Assembly (NCBI RefSeq): GCF_002197845.1
Contig: NZ_NIDE01000014.1
Location: 1,240,001-1,304,000 of the forward strand
Source: Fimbriiglobus ruber
GTDB lineage: Bacteria; Planctomycetota; Planctomycetia; Gemmatales; Gemmataceae
Direction of reading: 5' to 3'
DNA: 64,000 bases
In this document: piece after piece, positions 21,401-31,620 of the stretch
How the letters are laid out: each line of letters starts with the position of its first letter
Position numbering within the stretch: the first letter of the stretch is position 1
Made by a program: the position numbers and the translations under genes
The notes under the pieces: generated by a model
The model's database searches: none
What the model was told of the DNA's origin: nothing
What the model saw: only the letters and a program-made list of their open reading frames with translations

Positions 21401-22418
21401 AGTGGCGGGCCGAAGCCGATAAGTACGAACCCCCGCAGGCCCGGGGGTATACGCTGGATGAGAAGGGGGACCTGGAAGGGGCCATCGCGGCTTTCCGGGC
21501 GGCCGTCCGGCTCGAGCCGACAGACGCCTCCGCTCAGATGGACCTGGGGCAGGCTTTGGAGAAGAGAGGGAACTGGGACGAGGCGGCGGCGGCGTTCCGG
21601 GCGGGGCCCACCTCGACCCGACGGACGCGGCCGCCCCCCTGCGGATCGCCATGATCTGTATCACCCGCGCGCACAATTGTGCCGCCGCGCTGCCCTTTGC
21701 CGAGAAAGCGGTCGAACTCGCCCCGGAAGACGCCCGGGCGTTCGAGACCCTGGGACGAGCCCGGATGGGGGTCGGTAACCTGACCGGTGCCGTCGCCGCC
21801 TTCGAGAAAGCCCGCCGCCTCGACCCGAAGCATGCCGGCGCCCAAAAGGGGCTCGTCCAGGTCAGGTTACTCGGTCGTCTCCCGGCCGTTGTTGCGGGGA
21901 CGGCCCGACCCGCCACGCCGGCCGAGACCCTCCGCTTCGCCGAGCTGTGCGGTCTGCCGTACCAGAAGCGATATCTGGCCGCCGCCCAACTCTCTGAGAA
22001 GGCGTTCGCCGCGGCCCCGAAACTGGCCGTCGATCTGGTCACCGCCGCCCGCTATACCGCCGCCTGCTCCGCGGCCCGGGCGGCCAGCGGGGATGGGGTG
22101 GGCGCCCCGTCCGACCCGGCCGCCCGGGCGACGTGGCGGGCCAAGGCCCTGGGCTGGCTACGGGCCGATCTCATCCTGGGGCAGAAGTCGGCCGCGTCCT
22201 CCCGCATCCCCGACCGGCAGGCCGCCGCCGCCGCGCTCACCCACTGGCTGGGCGACGCGGACCTGTCGGCCGTGCGGCCGGGGCTGGCCCGGATGGCCAT
22301 GACACCGGTCGAGCGGTCCGACTGGGACGCCGTGTGGGCCGACGTGCGGGCGACCATCGTCGCCGCGCGCCAACTGCCCCCGCCGCCGGACACGGCCCCG
22401 CCACCGCGACCGAAATAA
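18424..22418 (+). pseudogene. Membrane Ser/Thr protein kinase with TPR-like C-terminal domain, frame broken three times
   Basis: The kinase domain starts near residue 58: GGMGAVYRATD glycine loop, VAVKLLLD lysine, HRDLKPANVM catalytic loop near residue 182, MDWGLAKV as the DFG equivalent, and GTPAFMPPEQ. Gly/Asp contexts typical of PknB-like planctomycete kinases follow. A single transmembrane helix (ALGLTVAALVVLGGAVAW) lies near residue 390, then a long helical TPR-like region. Frames shift near 20818, return near 21022, and shift again near 21605, while homology-like TPR text continues through all of them to 22418. The chosen start is the GTG at 18424 (MPDPTLQAES). A TATACT at 18385 is a plausible -10. 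It would sense signals through its TPR face and phosphorylate cytoplasmic targets. The shifts may be sequence errors. Confidence 0.8.
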
Positions 22419-22606
22419 CCCCCGGCCCGCGTGCCGATGGGGTAGGCGACGGTCGGCGGGACGGGGGCGACGGAACATGATCGCTACCCTGGCCGTCCGG
22501 TCGGGAGAAAGCCGGGGCGACCGCAAGGGGTTGCGCCACACAATTCGACGGCCAACCGGCCGATCATTCCGTCTGTGACGACTTGCGAGCACTCGCGGTC
22601 GGGCGG

Positions 22607-22634
22607 TGGCACTCTGCCGTCGAGATGGTAAAGT
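22607..22634 (+). promoter_or_regulatory. Candidate promoter of the cytochrome gene
   Basis: TGGCAC at 22607 and TAAAGT at 22629 with 16-bp spacing. The same pair with the same spacing is preserved at 11263/11285 in the decayed paralogue although surrounding bases have changed, which supports function. An imperfect palindrome (TTGCGAG...CTCGCGG) just upstream is also shared. From 22419 to this point there is no gene. Confidence 0.5.
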
Positions 22635-22708
22635 CATGATTGCCGTGGGGTCGCCCACACCCGACGAACACCCCGCCCGGTTTCCTCCCCGTGCTCCGAG
22701 TTCCCCCG

Positions 22709-25378
22709 ATGCGGTCGTGCCTCCCGTTCGCCACCGTCGCCGCGCTCGCCGCCGTCTTCACCTCCCCGTCCCCGGCCGCCGACCCGCCGATCGACGTCCG
22801 CGCGTTCGTGGACGCCCACTGCGCCGGGTGCCACGCCGGCGCCACACCGGGCGGCGGGCTCGACCTCGCGACACTCACGACCGATCCCCGTGATCCGGTC
22901 ACCGTCGCGGCGTGGGTCCGCGTGTTCGATCGGGTTCGGGCCGGGGAAATGCCGCCCGCGAAAAAGCCGCGGCCGGCCAAGGCGGACGCCGACGCGTTCC
23001 TCGCGGCCGTCGCGACCGGGGTCACCGCCCGGGAGCGCGAGCGATACCGGGTCGACGGCCGGGCTACCGTCCGTCGGCTCAACCGGGGCGAGTTCGAGAA
23101 CACCCTCCGCGACCTGCTCGATCTCCCGTGGCTCCGGGTGCAGGATCTCCTCCCGGACGACGGCCGGGCCGGCGGGTACACGAAGTCGGCCGCCGCCCTC
23201 GACGTCTCCCCGGTTCTGCTCGCAAAATACGCGGACGCGATCGACAAGGCGCTCGAGGCGGCCACCGCGAAGTACGCCGTCCCACCCGAACTCGAACGGA
23301 AGACGCTGTACGCGAACCACCAGTACGACTTCAAGGTGCTGATGAGCGGCGGCGACGCGGTCATGCTCACCCCGGATAAGACCTACGACGCTACCCGGTT
23401 CCCGATGCCGTCGGCGACCGACGCGGGCGGGAAGTACCCGGGCGGGCAGTGGTCGTTCGGCGGCAAGTACAAGGGGCTCGGCGAAGCCGAGAAGGGCGGG
23501 GCGTTCAAGGAGCCGAGTACCGTCGGGATGACCCGGACGTTCGGCGAGGCGTTCGGCGGGCGGTTCGACTTCGCCCCGCTCCACCCCGGGCGGTATCGGA
23601 TCGGGGTGTCCGCGTGGTCCTACTGGTGGGACAAAGGCGAGGTCAAGCCGGCCCCGCGAACGGGAGCGGTCGGGGTGTACTGCGGCAGCCGGGTGATCGG
23701 GTTCTTCGACGCTCCCTCCCTGACCCCGACGTGGTCCGAGACCGAGGTCGACCTCGAACCGACGATCGACAACTCGCTCCGGGCCGCCGGGGCGTCGTTC
23801 CTCGACGCGCATGTCTACTTCTCGCAGGGGCAGGTCAAGGGCTACTCCGGCCCCGGCGTCGCGATCGACAAGCTGTTCGTGGAAGGCCCGCTGTACGACG
23901 AGTGGCCGCCGCCGAGCCACCGGCACCTGTTCGGCACCCTGCCGGTCGTGCCGGTCACGAAACTCCCGGCCGCTTCTCCAAGGCCGAAGCGGGAGGTGCC
24001 GCAACAACACACCCGGGGGGCGAGCAACGGCCCCGGGCGGCTCGTCCCCGGCACGACCGTGTCCGACGACCCGGCCGCGGACGCCCGCCGGCTCCTCGGG
24101 GCGTTCCTCCCGCGGGCGTTCCGCCGCCCGGTGGCGGCCGCCGAGGTCGAGCGGTACGCCGTCGTCGCCGATGCCCGCACCCGGGACGGGGCCTGCTTCG
24201 AGGACGCGCTGAAGGCCGCGTATAAGATCGCCCTGCTCAGCCCGGACTTTCTGTTCCTGAACGAGCCGGCCGGGAAACTCGACGGGTACGCGGTCGCGGC
24301 CCGGCTGTCGTACTTCCTGTGGAACTCGTGCCCGGACGACGCCCTGCTGGCGGCCGCCAAGGCCGGCCGACTCGCCGACCCGGCCGGGCTCAAGGCGGCG
24401 GCCGACCGCCTGCTCGCCGACCCGAAAGCGAACCGATTCCACCAGGACTTCCTCGACCAGTGGCTCGACCTCCGGGACTTCGACGCGACCAGCCCGGACA
24501 AGCAACTCTACCCCGACTTCCAGCCGAACCTCGAAGACGCGATGCGCCGCGAGCCGGCCGAGTTCTTCCGCGAGGTCGTCCGCCACGACATGGCCGCGAC
24601 CCACCTGTTCGCGACGAGTGTGAACGTCGTCAACCAGCGGCTCGCCGAACACTACGGCATCCCCGGGGTGGCCGGCACCCGGTTCCGGCGGGTCGACGTC
24701 GACCCCAAGGTTCTCCCCCGCGGCGGGCTATTGACGACGGCAGCCGTGTGCAAGGTGACCGCGAACGGCACGACGACCAGCCCGGTCAAGCGAGGGGCGT
24801 GGGTCATGAAGAAAGTCCTCGGCACCCCGCCGCAGGCCCCGCCGCCCGACGTGCCGGCCGTCGAGCCGGACGTGAAGGGGGCGACCACCATCCGCGAACA
24901 ACTGGCGAAGCACCGGGAGAATCCTGGGTGCGCATCCTGCCACGCGAAGTTCGACCCGCCCGGGTTCGCCCTCGAAAGTTACGACCCGATCGGCGGGTGG
25001 CGGGATTTCTATCGGGCGACCGAGGGGAAGAAGGCCCCGGACTTCGCCCGCATCTTCCGCTCGTACCTGTCTCCGGACGGAAAATTCGTCAACCACGCCG
25101 GGTTCCGCGACGGCCGCCCCGTCGACCCGAGCGGGGAACTCGCCGATGGGCGGAAGTTCGCCGGCCTCCGGGAGTATCAGACCCTGATCCTCGCCGACCC
25201 GCGGGCCGTGTCCCGCAACCTGGCGAATCAGCTCGTCGCCTACGCGACCGGGGCCTCGGTCGGATTTGCCGACCGGGACGCCATCGAGGCGGTCCTGACG
25301 CGGGCCGGCGGCGCCAACCCGCGGGTCCGGTCACTGATCAGCGAAATCGTCCAGAGCCCACTGTTCTTGAACAAGTAA
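22709..25378 (+). CDS. Planctomycete cytochrome-type protein (heme CxxCH, DUF1587/1592/1588/1585-type)
   Basis: 889 aa. It starts at the ATG giving a signal peptide (MRSCLPFATVAALAAVFTSP, cleavage near SPA-ADPP), so it is exported. CAGCH near residues 37-41 is a c-type heme site. The middle carries DUF1587/1592-like text (RLNRGEFENTLRDLL, AARLSYFLWNSCPDD, HQDFLDQWLDLRDF). Near residue 741 is CASCHAKFDPPGFALESYD, a second CxxCH within the DUF1588 region, and the C-terminus ends SEIVQSPLFLNK as in DUF1585. This order is a planctomycete hallmark. It is followed 44 bp later by a DUF1552 gene, its usual partner. The pair probably acts in the periplasm in a redox process; the substrate is unknown. 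Confidence 0.9.
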   Translation: MRSCLPFATVAALAAVFTSPSPAADPPIDVRAFVDAHCAGCHAGATPGGGLDLATLTTDPRDPVTVAAWVRVFDRVRAGEMPPAKKPRPAKADADAFLAAVATGVTARERERYRVDGRATVRRLNRGEFENTLRDLLDLPWLRVQDLLPDDGRAGGYTKSAAALDVSPVLLAKYADAIDKALEAATAKYAVPPELERKTLYANHQYDFKVLMSGGDAVMLTPDKTYDATRFPMPSATDAGGKYPGGQWSFGGKYKGLGEAEKGGAFKEPSTVGMTRTFGEAFGGRFDFAPLHPGRYRIGVSAWSYWWDKGEVKPAPRTGAVGVYCGSRVIGFFDAPSLTPTWSETEVDLEPTIDNSLRAAGASFLDAHVYFSQGQVKGYSGPGVAIDKLFVEGPLYDEWPPPSHRHLFGTLPVVPVTKLPAASPRPKREVPQQHTRGASNGPGRLVPGTTVSDDPAADARRLLGAFLPRAFRRPVAAAEVERYAVVADARTRDGACFEDALKAAYKIALLSPDFLFLNEPAGKLDGYAVAARLSYFLWNSCPDDALLAAAKAGRLADPAGLKAAADRLLADPKANRFHQDFLDQWLDLRDFDATSPDKQLYPDFQPNLEDAMRREPAEFFREVVRHDMAATHLFATSVNVVNQRLAEHYGIPGVAGTRFRRVDVDPKVLPRGGLLTTAAVCKVTANGTTTSPVKRGAWVMKKVLGTPPQAPPPDVPAVEPDVKGATTIREQLAKHRENPGCASCHAKFDPPGFALESYDPIGGWRDFYRATEGKKAPDFARIFRSYLSPDGKFVNHAGFRDGRPVDPSGELADGRKFAGLREYQTLILADPRAVSRNLANQLVAYATGASVGFADRDAIEAVLTRAGGANPRVRSLISEIVQSPLFLNK

Positions 25379-25422
25379 TCCTGCCCTGGCAAGTGACCGC
25401 CACTGCCGACCCGGAGACGCCG

Positions 25423-26721
25423 ATGCCCGCCTCGTTCTTCTTCCCGTCCCGCGGCCCGCTGTCCCGCCGCGCGTTCCTTCGCGGGGCCGGGGTCACCCTG
25501 TCCCTGCCGCTGCTCGACGCCATGTCCCCGGCGTTCGCCCGGGCCGCCCCCGCCGCTCCGCCGCGGCGGATGATCGCGATCCAGACGAACATGGGCATCC
25601 TGTCCCAGCACTTCTTCCCCGCCGAGGCGGGTTTGGACTACAAACTGACCACGTACCTCGAAATCCTGAAGGCGTTCAAAGATCGGATGACGGTGCTGAG
25701 CGGGGTATCGCACCCGGCCGTCGACGGGGCGCACGAGGCCGAGAAGTCGTTCCTGTCGGCCGCCCCGCACCCCGGCGGGGCCGGGTTCCGGAACTCGATC
25801 TCGCTCGACCAGTACGCGGCCGAGCAGCTCGGCCCGGTCACCCGGTTCCCGTCATTCGCCCTGGACGTGAACGCCGAGGGGACGCAGGGGATGGTCTTCT
25901 CCCGGAGTGGGGTCAAGGTGCCGACCGAAAAGAGCCCGGCCGCCCTGTACCGGAAGATGTTCGTCCAGGGGAACCCCGCCGAGGTCGAGGCCCGCGTCGC
26001 CGACCTGGGCCGCGGCCGCAGCGCGCTCGACTTCGTGTCCGCCGACGCGAAGCGGCTCGGGCGGTCGGTCGGCCCGGCCGACAAGGCCCGGCTCGACCAG
26101 TACTTCACCGCCGTCCGCGACCTCGAACGGCAACTCGAACTCGGTCAGGAGTGGGAGCGGAAGCCGAAGCCCAAGGCGTCCGCCCCGGCCCTGACTGACG
26201 TGACCGAGAACAAGAAGCTGATCGACAAGATCCGGCTGATGCTGGACATCGCCCGGCTCGGGTTCGAGTCGGACAGCACCCGGGTGGTGTCGCTGTTCGT
26301 GAACACGTTCAGCATCGTCGCCGACCTGCCCGGGGTGAAGGACGAGACGCACAGCATCACCCACCACGGCGGGCGGAAAGAAGCGCTCGACCAACTGGTC
26401 ACGATCGAGAGCGCCCAGTTCCGGGCCCTGGCCGGGTTCCTGGCCAACCTCGCGGGGGTGAAAGAGGACGGGGAGGCGTTGCTCGACCGGACGATGGTCC
26501 TGTACGGCGCCCCGATGGGCAACGCGGCCAGTCACGACAACCGGAACCTGCCGGTGTTGCTCGCGGGCGGCGGGTTCCGGCACGCCGGCCACCTGGCGTT
26601 CGACGCCAAAAAGAACTACCCGCTCCCGAACCTGTTCGTGTCGATGCTCCAGCGGCTCGGCGTCCCCGCCGACCGGTTCGCGACCAGCACCGGCACGCTG
26701 ACGGGATTGCGCTCCGGTTGA
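25423..26721 (+). CDS. DUF1552 family exported protein
   Basis: 432 aa. GGAG lies upstream of the ATG at suitable spacing. The N-terminus SRRAFLRGAGVTLSLPLLDA is a Tat-type twin-arginine signal. The body matches DUF1552 in order: MIAIQTNMGILSQHFFP, LSGVSHPAVDGAH, SLDQYAAEQLG, ARLGFESDSTRVVSLF, SITHHGGRKEALDQL and LYGAPMGNAASHDNRNLP. These resemble metal-binding segments of DUF1501/DUF1552 alkaline-phosphatase-like folds. It is encoded directly after the cytochrome gene as in most planctomycete genomes, and the two are likely co-transcribed and co-secreted. The biochemical role is not established. Confidence 0.9.
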   Translation: MPASFFFPSRGPLSRRAFLRGAGVTLSLPLLDAMSPAFARAAPAAPPRRMIAIQTNMGILSQHFFPAEAGLDYKLTTYLEILKAFKDRMTVLSGVSHPAVDGAHEAEKSFLSAAPHPGGAGFRNSISLDQYAAEQLGPVTRFPSFALDVNAEGTQGMVFSRSGVKVPTEKSPAALYRKMFVQGNPAEVEARVADLGRGRSALDFVSADAKRLGRSVGPADKARLDQYFTAVRDLERQLELGQEWERKPKPKASAPALTDVTENKKLIDKIRLMLDIARLGFESDSTRVVSLFVNTFSIVADLPGVKDETHSITHHGGRKEALDQLVTIESAQFRALAGFLANLAGVKEDGEALLDRTMVLYGAPMGNAASHDNRNLPVLLAGGGFRHAGHLAFDAKKNYPLPNLFVSMLQRLGVPADRFATSTGTLTGLRSG

Positions 26722-27029
26722 TGTCCGCCGGCGCCAGGCCCGAGCTCGCTACCACGGGTGACCGGTCCGCGACGATCGGGTGATGGGTTCCCTGGGGCGC
26801 TCGAAGAAACGGGAACGTGCCGTGGGGTTGTGTCCCAGGTCGAACGAAGCGACAGTCGTGGCGGCGAACAACTCGGCCGGTGGGCGGCCCTCGCCGTCTC
26901 GCACGACACCACGAGGGCCGCGGCAAATCATGCGTTCGGGGAGGGGCCGATCCCCGCCTCGGGTCGCGGCACCAGGTTGAAGCCCGGCGTACCTCACAGG
27001 GACCGTGTCCGGCCGCTCACGAGACGTTT

Positions 27030-27195
27030 AGCCCCACCCAAATCTTGCAGGCCAATCCTCATCGAACCGGACCCGGTTGGCGGTGTTGCGAACGGCGACA
27101 CGACCCCGTCGAGATCAGAGATTAAGCCCGCCCGGTGACGGGGTAGTCGCCGGCGTGGTGCAACGAGAGCTGGGACCGGGAGGGGCAGGGGCCCG
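27030..27195 (+). repeat. Interspersed repeat, copy 2 (downstream of DUF1552 gene)
   Basis: The partner of 18127-18295 in the same orientation. The rest of the 26722-27220 gap shows no convincing gene on either strand. Its ends do not show obvious terminal repeats, so I cannot say whether it is a decayed mobile element or a regulatory repeat. Confidence 0.6.
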
Positions 27196-28441
27196 ACGGA
27201 GTTTCTACGGGGTTAGACTCTGGTAGTCATCATCGGGAAGGAAAACACGAACAGCACGAAAGGAAAACGCCGGGGCCTCTCCCTACGATCGGGATTTTCA
27301 CCGCTCGTAGGGGAACAGGATGCTCACGGTGGACCAGCACGCTCGCATTCGGCAATTGCACCGGGACGGGTGGACCGTCGGCCAGATCGCCGCCCAACTG
27401 CACCACTCGTCGAAGACCATCCTCAAGGTTCTGGCCGGTCCGGCCCCGGACCCACTGGCCCCGGCGGCCACCCGTGCGGCCCCGGTGTTCGATCCGGTTC
27501 GCGGGATCGTAGATGCGATCCTGGCCGCGGATGAGACGGCCCTGCGGAAGCAGCGGCACACCGCCCAGCAGATCTTCCGCCGGTTGGTCGCCGACCACGG
27601 GTACGCCGGCAGCTACGCCCCGGTCCAGCGGTACCTGAAGGGCCGCCGCCTCGACCGCCGGGAGACATTCGTCCCTCTCGACCATCGCCCGGGGTCACGG
27701 GCCGAAGCCGACCGCGGACACATCGCGGTCGACTTCCCGGGCGGCCGGCGATCGGTTCCGGTCCGGATCGTCACCTGGAGTGACTCGAACGCCCCGTTCG
27801 CTCTCGCCCTGCCGACCGAGCGGACTGAGGCGATCCTGCACGGATTGGTCGAGGCGTTCGGGTTCTTCGGGTGTGTCCCGGCGGAAGTCTGGTGGGACAA
27901 CCCAACGACCGTCGCCGTCCACGTCCTGGCCGGCCGGGAGCGGACCGTCCACCCGCGGTACGCGGCCCTCGCGGCCCACGACCCGTTCACCCCGAAGTTC
28001 TGTCTCCCGGTTACCCCCCGGGAGAAGCCGCGGGTCGAGAACCGGGTGTTCGACCCGCAGCGGCAGTGGGCCACCCCGGTTCCCCAGGTGGTCGACTTGG
28101 CCGCGTGGAACACGCATCTCCGACCGTGCTGTGTCGCGGCCCGCGGGCGGACGTGTGGCGGGAACCCCGAGACCGTTCAGGTCCGGTTCGACCGGGAGCG
28201 GGCGGCCGCCGCCCCGGTCCCGGCCCGCCCGTTCGACCCGTGCGTGTTCCACCCGGCCATGGTCGACAAGTACCAGACGGCGCGGTTCGACCACAACGCG
28301 TACAGCGTCCCCCGCCGGTGGGCGTTCCGCCCGGTCACCGTCACAGGGTACGTGGATCGGGTCGCAGTCGTCGCCGACGGGCAGGTGATCGCGACCCACC
28401 CGCGGTCCTACGGTCGCGGGGACAAGATCCTCGATCCGTTA

Positions 28442-29613
28442 TTCTCGGACTCGCCTGAAGTGACACAAGTCGGCCTTGAGCAACCAGGCCTGGATAGCGG
28501 AGGATAGATCCTTCACCGATCCGTCTGCGGGAGGGCAAGGATGCGTCCCCAATATTCGTTTCCCGAACCCGTGGTCCAAGCGATCGCGGACGCGCGCTAT
28601 CGGCACCCGGACCCGCGTGTCCAAGAGCGGATGGAGATTCTCTGGCTCAAGACCCGGAACGTGACGCACAGTCGGATCGCGGAGTTGGCCAACGTGTCGC
28701 GCTCCACGGTGCAGCGGACCCTGCGGATCTATGCGGCGAAGGGTCTGGATGGGGTCCGATCGTTCGGCTGGAAGGGCCAACCCAGTGCGCTGACACCGCA
28801 TCACGGGACGATCGAAGACGCGTTTCGCCGGCACCCGCCGCACACGGCCCACGAGGCGGCGCGGCGGATCGAGGACCTGACGGGCGTCCGACGCAAGGCG
28901 TCGCGGGTGCGCCAGTTCTTGAAAGAGGATCTGGGGATGAAATGCCTGAAGGTGGCACCCATCCCGGTGCCGCCCAAGAAAACGGTCGACGAACACGCCC
29001 GCACGCAGGCGGATTTTTTAAAAGACGGAACTGGAACCGAAGTTGGCGGAAGCCCGCGACGGTAAGCGGACGGTGTACTTCGTGGACGCGTCGCACTTCG
29101 TCTTGGCGTCGTTCCTGGGGTGGGTGTGGTGCTTCGTCCGGTTACATGTCCGGGCCGCGTCGGGACGGCAGAGGTACAACGTGCTGGGTGCGCTGAACGC
29201 GGTCACGCACGAGCTGGTGACAGAAATCACACGACGTACATCACGGCCACCTCGGTGTGTGCGTTGCTTCCGCAAGATCGCGGCCCTCGGTGGGTCATTG
29301 CCGATCACGCTGGTACTCGACAACGCCCGCTACCAGCGGTGCGCGCTGGTGGAGCACACGGCCAAGGCACTCGGGATCGAGTTGTTGTTCCTGCCGTCGT
29401 ATTCGCCGAACCTGAACTTGATCGAGCGACTCTGGAAGTTCGTGAAGAAGGAGGCGTTGAACAGCCGCCACCATCAGGACTTCAAGAAGTTCCAGGAGGC
29501 CATCGACCATTGCTTGGCGGATCTGCCGACGAAACACCGAGAGAAACTGGCGACCCTGATGACCCACAAATTCCAGACGTGGGACAATGTGTCACTCCTG
29601 GACGCGTAAAGTA
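28442..29613 (+). mobile_element. IS630-family element, copy a, in istA
   Basis: 1,172 bp between duplicated TA dinucleotides (28440-28441 and 29614-29615), the IS630/Tc1 hallmark. A second copy of exactly the same length lies inverted at 58313-59484. Subterminal GTGACACA boxes occur at both ends. Confidence 0.9.
28541..29609 (+). CDS. IS630-family transposase in two overlapping frames
   Basis: The first frame (28541-29065) carries the HTH half: HSRIAELANVSRSTVQRTLR and the winged helix ending KKTVDEHARTQADFLK. The second (to 29609) carries the catalytic half: VYFVDASHFVLASF (Asp), LPITLVLDNARYQ (Asp) and LPSYSPNLNLIERLW (Glu). The frames meet at TTTTTTAAAAG near 29016, identical in the other copy, so a programmed shift there is likely. 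Relative to copy b this copy lacks one A near 29230 and has an extra T near 29269. It is therefore out of frame for about 14 codons between them (ITRRTSRPPRCV) before recovering, which could inactivate it. Confidence 0.82.
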
Positions 29614-29999
29614 TACATTTCCTGGTCGTCCTGGAGCGGAAGCCGGCCGCCCTCGACCACGCCCCGTGTACCGGGACGGGCAGTTGCCGCCCGCCCTTCC
29701 GGCCCTCCGGCGCGCTCTGGAGGAGCGGGTCGGGCCATCCGCCGGGGCCAAGCCGTACATTCGCGTTCTCCAGTTGCTCGCCCGCCACCCGATGGGCCGG
29801 GTCGAGCAAGCGGTCGCGTCCGGGTTGGCCGCCGGTGCCCCCGACGCCGCCCGCATCATCGCGACCGCCGAGCGTCTGGCGGAGGCCGACCGGGGAACGT
29901 CGGCCGAGACAATGACCCGGCCGGCCGCCACCGCCGCCCTTCCCGACTTGTCCCGGTTCGACCACTTGTTAACCCGTTCCTCCCGAGGAGATGAAACCG

Positions 30000-30776
30000 A
30001 TGACCGACGCGAACGCCCTGCTGGTGACGGCCAACCTCAAGACGCTCAAACTTCCGGCCCTGCGGGCCGAGTGGGACCAGCTGGCCCGTGAGGCGGCGGC
30101 CGCCAACGAGCCGTATGACGCGTACCTGGTCCGCCTGACCGAGGTCGAGGTGACGGCCCGGGCGGCCAACGCCGTCGCCGCCCGCATCCGGGCGGCCGGG
30201 TTCCCGGTGGTCAAGGATCGGGACACGTTCGACTTCACCGCGTGCCCGTCCGTCCCCAAGCACAAGATCCTCGAACTCGCCCGCGGGGCCGGGGTCGACC
30301 AACAGACCAACCTGTGTCTGATCGGGGGGAGCGGAACCGGGAAGACGCACCTGGCGACGGCCCTCGGACTGGCCCTCGGCCGGGCCGGCCAGCGGGTCCG
30401 GTTCGTGACCGCGGCCGGACTCGTCACCCAGTTGGAGAAGGCCCAGCAGGAACACCGGCTGGACCGGATGCGGGCCACCCTCGACCGCCTCGACCTGCTG
30501 ATCGTGGACGAACGCGGGTACCTGTCGTTCAGCCGGGCCGGGGCCGAGTTGCTGTTCCAGGTATTCGCCGACCGGTACGAGCGACGGAGCCTGTTGGTCA
30601 CCCGCAACCTGCCGTTCGGCGAGTGGGGCCAAGTGTTCCAGGGCGAGCGGATGACGGCCGCCCTGCTCGACCGGTTGACCCACCAATGCGACATCTTTGA
30701 GATGTCGGGCGAAAGTTACCGCTTCCGCGAGTCGATGAAAGCCAAAGCGGGCAAGGACCCGAAGAAGGGGAAATAA
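30000..30776 (+). CDS. istB: IS21 helper ATPase IstB
   Basis: 258 aa. The AAA+ fold has Walker A GGSGTGKTHLA near residue 110 and Walker B LLIVDERGYL. The N-terminal TLKLPALRAEWDQLA helix is typical of IstB. Two ATGs are available: 29991 touches the GAGGAG ribosome site, whereas 30000 sits 9 nt from it and is preferred. IstB loads IstA on target DNA. This copy looks intact, while its partner istA is broken. Confidence 0.9.
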   Translation: MTDANALLVTANLKTLKLPALRAEWDQLAREAAAANEPYDAYLVRLTEVEVTARAANAVAARIRAAGFPVVKDRDTFDFTACPSVPKHKILELARGAGVDQQTNLCLIGGSGTGKTHLATALGLALGRAGQRVRFVTAAGLVTQLEKAQQEHRLDRMRATLDRLDLLIVDERGYLSFSRAGAELLFQVFADRYERRSLLVTRNLPFGEWGQVFQGERMTAALLDRLTHQCDIFEMSGESYRFRESMKAKAGKDPKKGK

Positions 30777-30847
30777 CCCTCAACCTCACGGCCGTCGCGT
30801 TTTCCTTTCGTGCTGTTCGTGTTTTCCTTCCCGATGATGATCACCAA

Positions 30848-30956
30848 CGGCCGCGGCAAGGGGCTGTCGATCTTCGCGCACACGCTCGGCCGGGTCGTGT
30901 ATCACCTGCTGCGAACCAAGAAGGTGTTCGACGTGGACCGCTTCGTCCGCGGGTGA
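30848..30956 (+). pseudogene. C-terminal fragment of an IS110-family transposase
   Basis: About 33 codons ending at the TGA at 30954: GKGLSIFAHTLGRVVYHLL and KKVFDVDRFVRG, typical of the extreme C-terminus of IS110 transposases. The rest has been removed or displaced by the IS21 insertion whose right end abuts it. It is not from either IS110 type found intact in this window. Confidence 0.55.
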
Positions 30957-31387
30957 GCCGACGGGAACAGGGGGGATCGGCGAGCCGGTGCCGAACGGGA
31001 GCCAGACGCGTCAACCCGAGTGACCACGCACGCTCACCATGGGGCCACGAGTGACGACCAACGTCACGATGAGCCCGAGCCGTGCGTCGGGGTGGTGTCG
31101 CGGGCAGCCCGTCGTTTTGATGGGACGCCGATCCGTCCCGAACAAATCCGAAGAGCCTGCGAAGGAGAAAACCGATGTGAACGCGTGACGAGAACACCCG
31201 GTCGCGAGGGCGGGCGGGGACACGTGACACGGGCTCCGGTCGTTCGACCGGTCCACGAGTCCGCACGGCACCGCCGGCGGCTCGATGAGCGGCGGCACCC
31301 CAATGCCACCCTCACACGCTCCCCGCCCCCCTCGCCACCGAGGACGAGACCTCGACGTCTGCCCCGCAACCCGAGCCCCTAGAAACG

Positions 31388-31610
31388 GGACACCCCTTCG
31401 GGGGTGAGCCAGCCGCCTTGAATGGCCGGGACCGCGGGAACGGAATGGCATCGGGCCGGTCCGGGAGCCGTGTGCCCGGACACAGCCGCCGGACCCTTCG
31501 GGGTCTCGGCCGCCAGAGTCCCAATACGTGTTGGGTGCAGCCGCCGAGTATCGGCGCGTGACACCGCGGCGTGAGCGCCAGAAGCAGACCGCAAGAGAAA
31601 CTCGTCCCCA
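31388..31610 (+). ncRNA. Candidate structured RNA with UUCG-capped hairpins
   Basis: A run of strong hairpins on the plus strand: CACCCC-TTCG-GGGGTG at 31391-31406, GTGT-GCCCGG-ACAC near 31470, GGACCC-TTCG-GGGTCT at 31491-31506 inside an outer GCCG/CGGC, CCCAA...TTGGG near 31530, and CCGAGTATCGG near 31550. UUCG loops on one strand suggest a stable RNA. No convincing protein frame covers it, and 30957-31387 upstream also lacks a recognisable gene. It ends just before a terminator-like hairpin at 31621. I do not recognise the RNA class. Confidence 0.35.
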
Positions 31611-31620
31611 CCCCTGGTAA

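Larger units (their letters stand above)
27320..30091 (+). pseudogene. istA: IS21 transposase IstA, split by IS630 and frameshifted
   Basis: The N-terminal HTH (WTVGQIAAQLHHSSKTILKVL) and DDE contexts (ADRGHIAVDF, EVWWDNPTTVA, EKPRVENRVFD) precede the break at codon DPL near 28440. After the insertion the protein resumes HFLVVLERKPAALDHAP at 29616. One C is then missing near 29665 and the frame changes to VYRDGQLPPALPALRRALEERVG. The TA at the break is duplicated, so the pre-insertion sequence can be rebuilt exactly. The gene runs into the start of istB. It is not functional as written. Confidence 0.82.
27221..30846 (+). mobile_element. IS21-family element, interrupted by an IS630 element
   Basis: Long terminal inverted repeats: TCATCATCGGGAAGG continues for about 44 perfect bases at 27227-27270, with the complement ending at 30840. 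Similarity extends imperfectly to TGGT at 27221 and ACCA at 30846. Inside are istA and istB in the standard order. The right flank retains the C-terminus of an unrelated IS110-type transposase, so the element probably landed in an older IS. No matching target duplication was found. Without the IS630 insert it would be about 2.45 kb. Confidence 0.88.
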
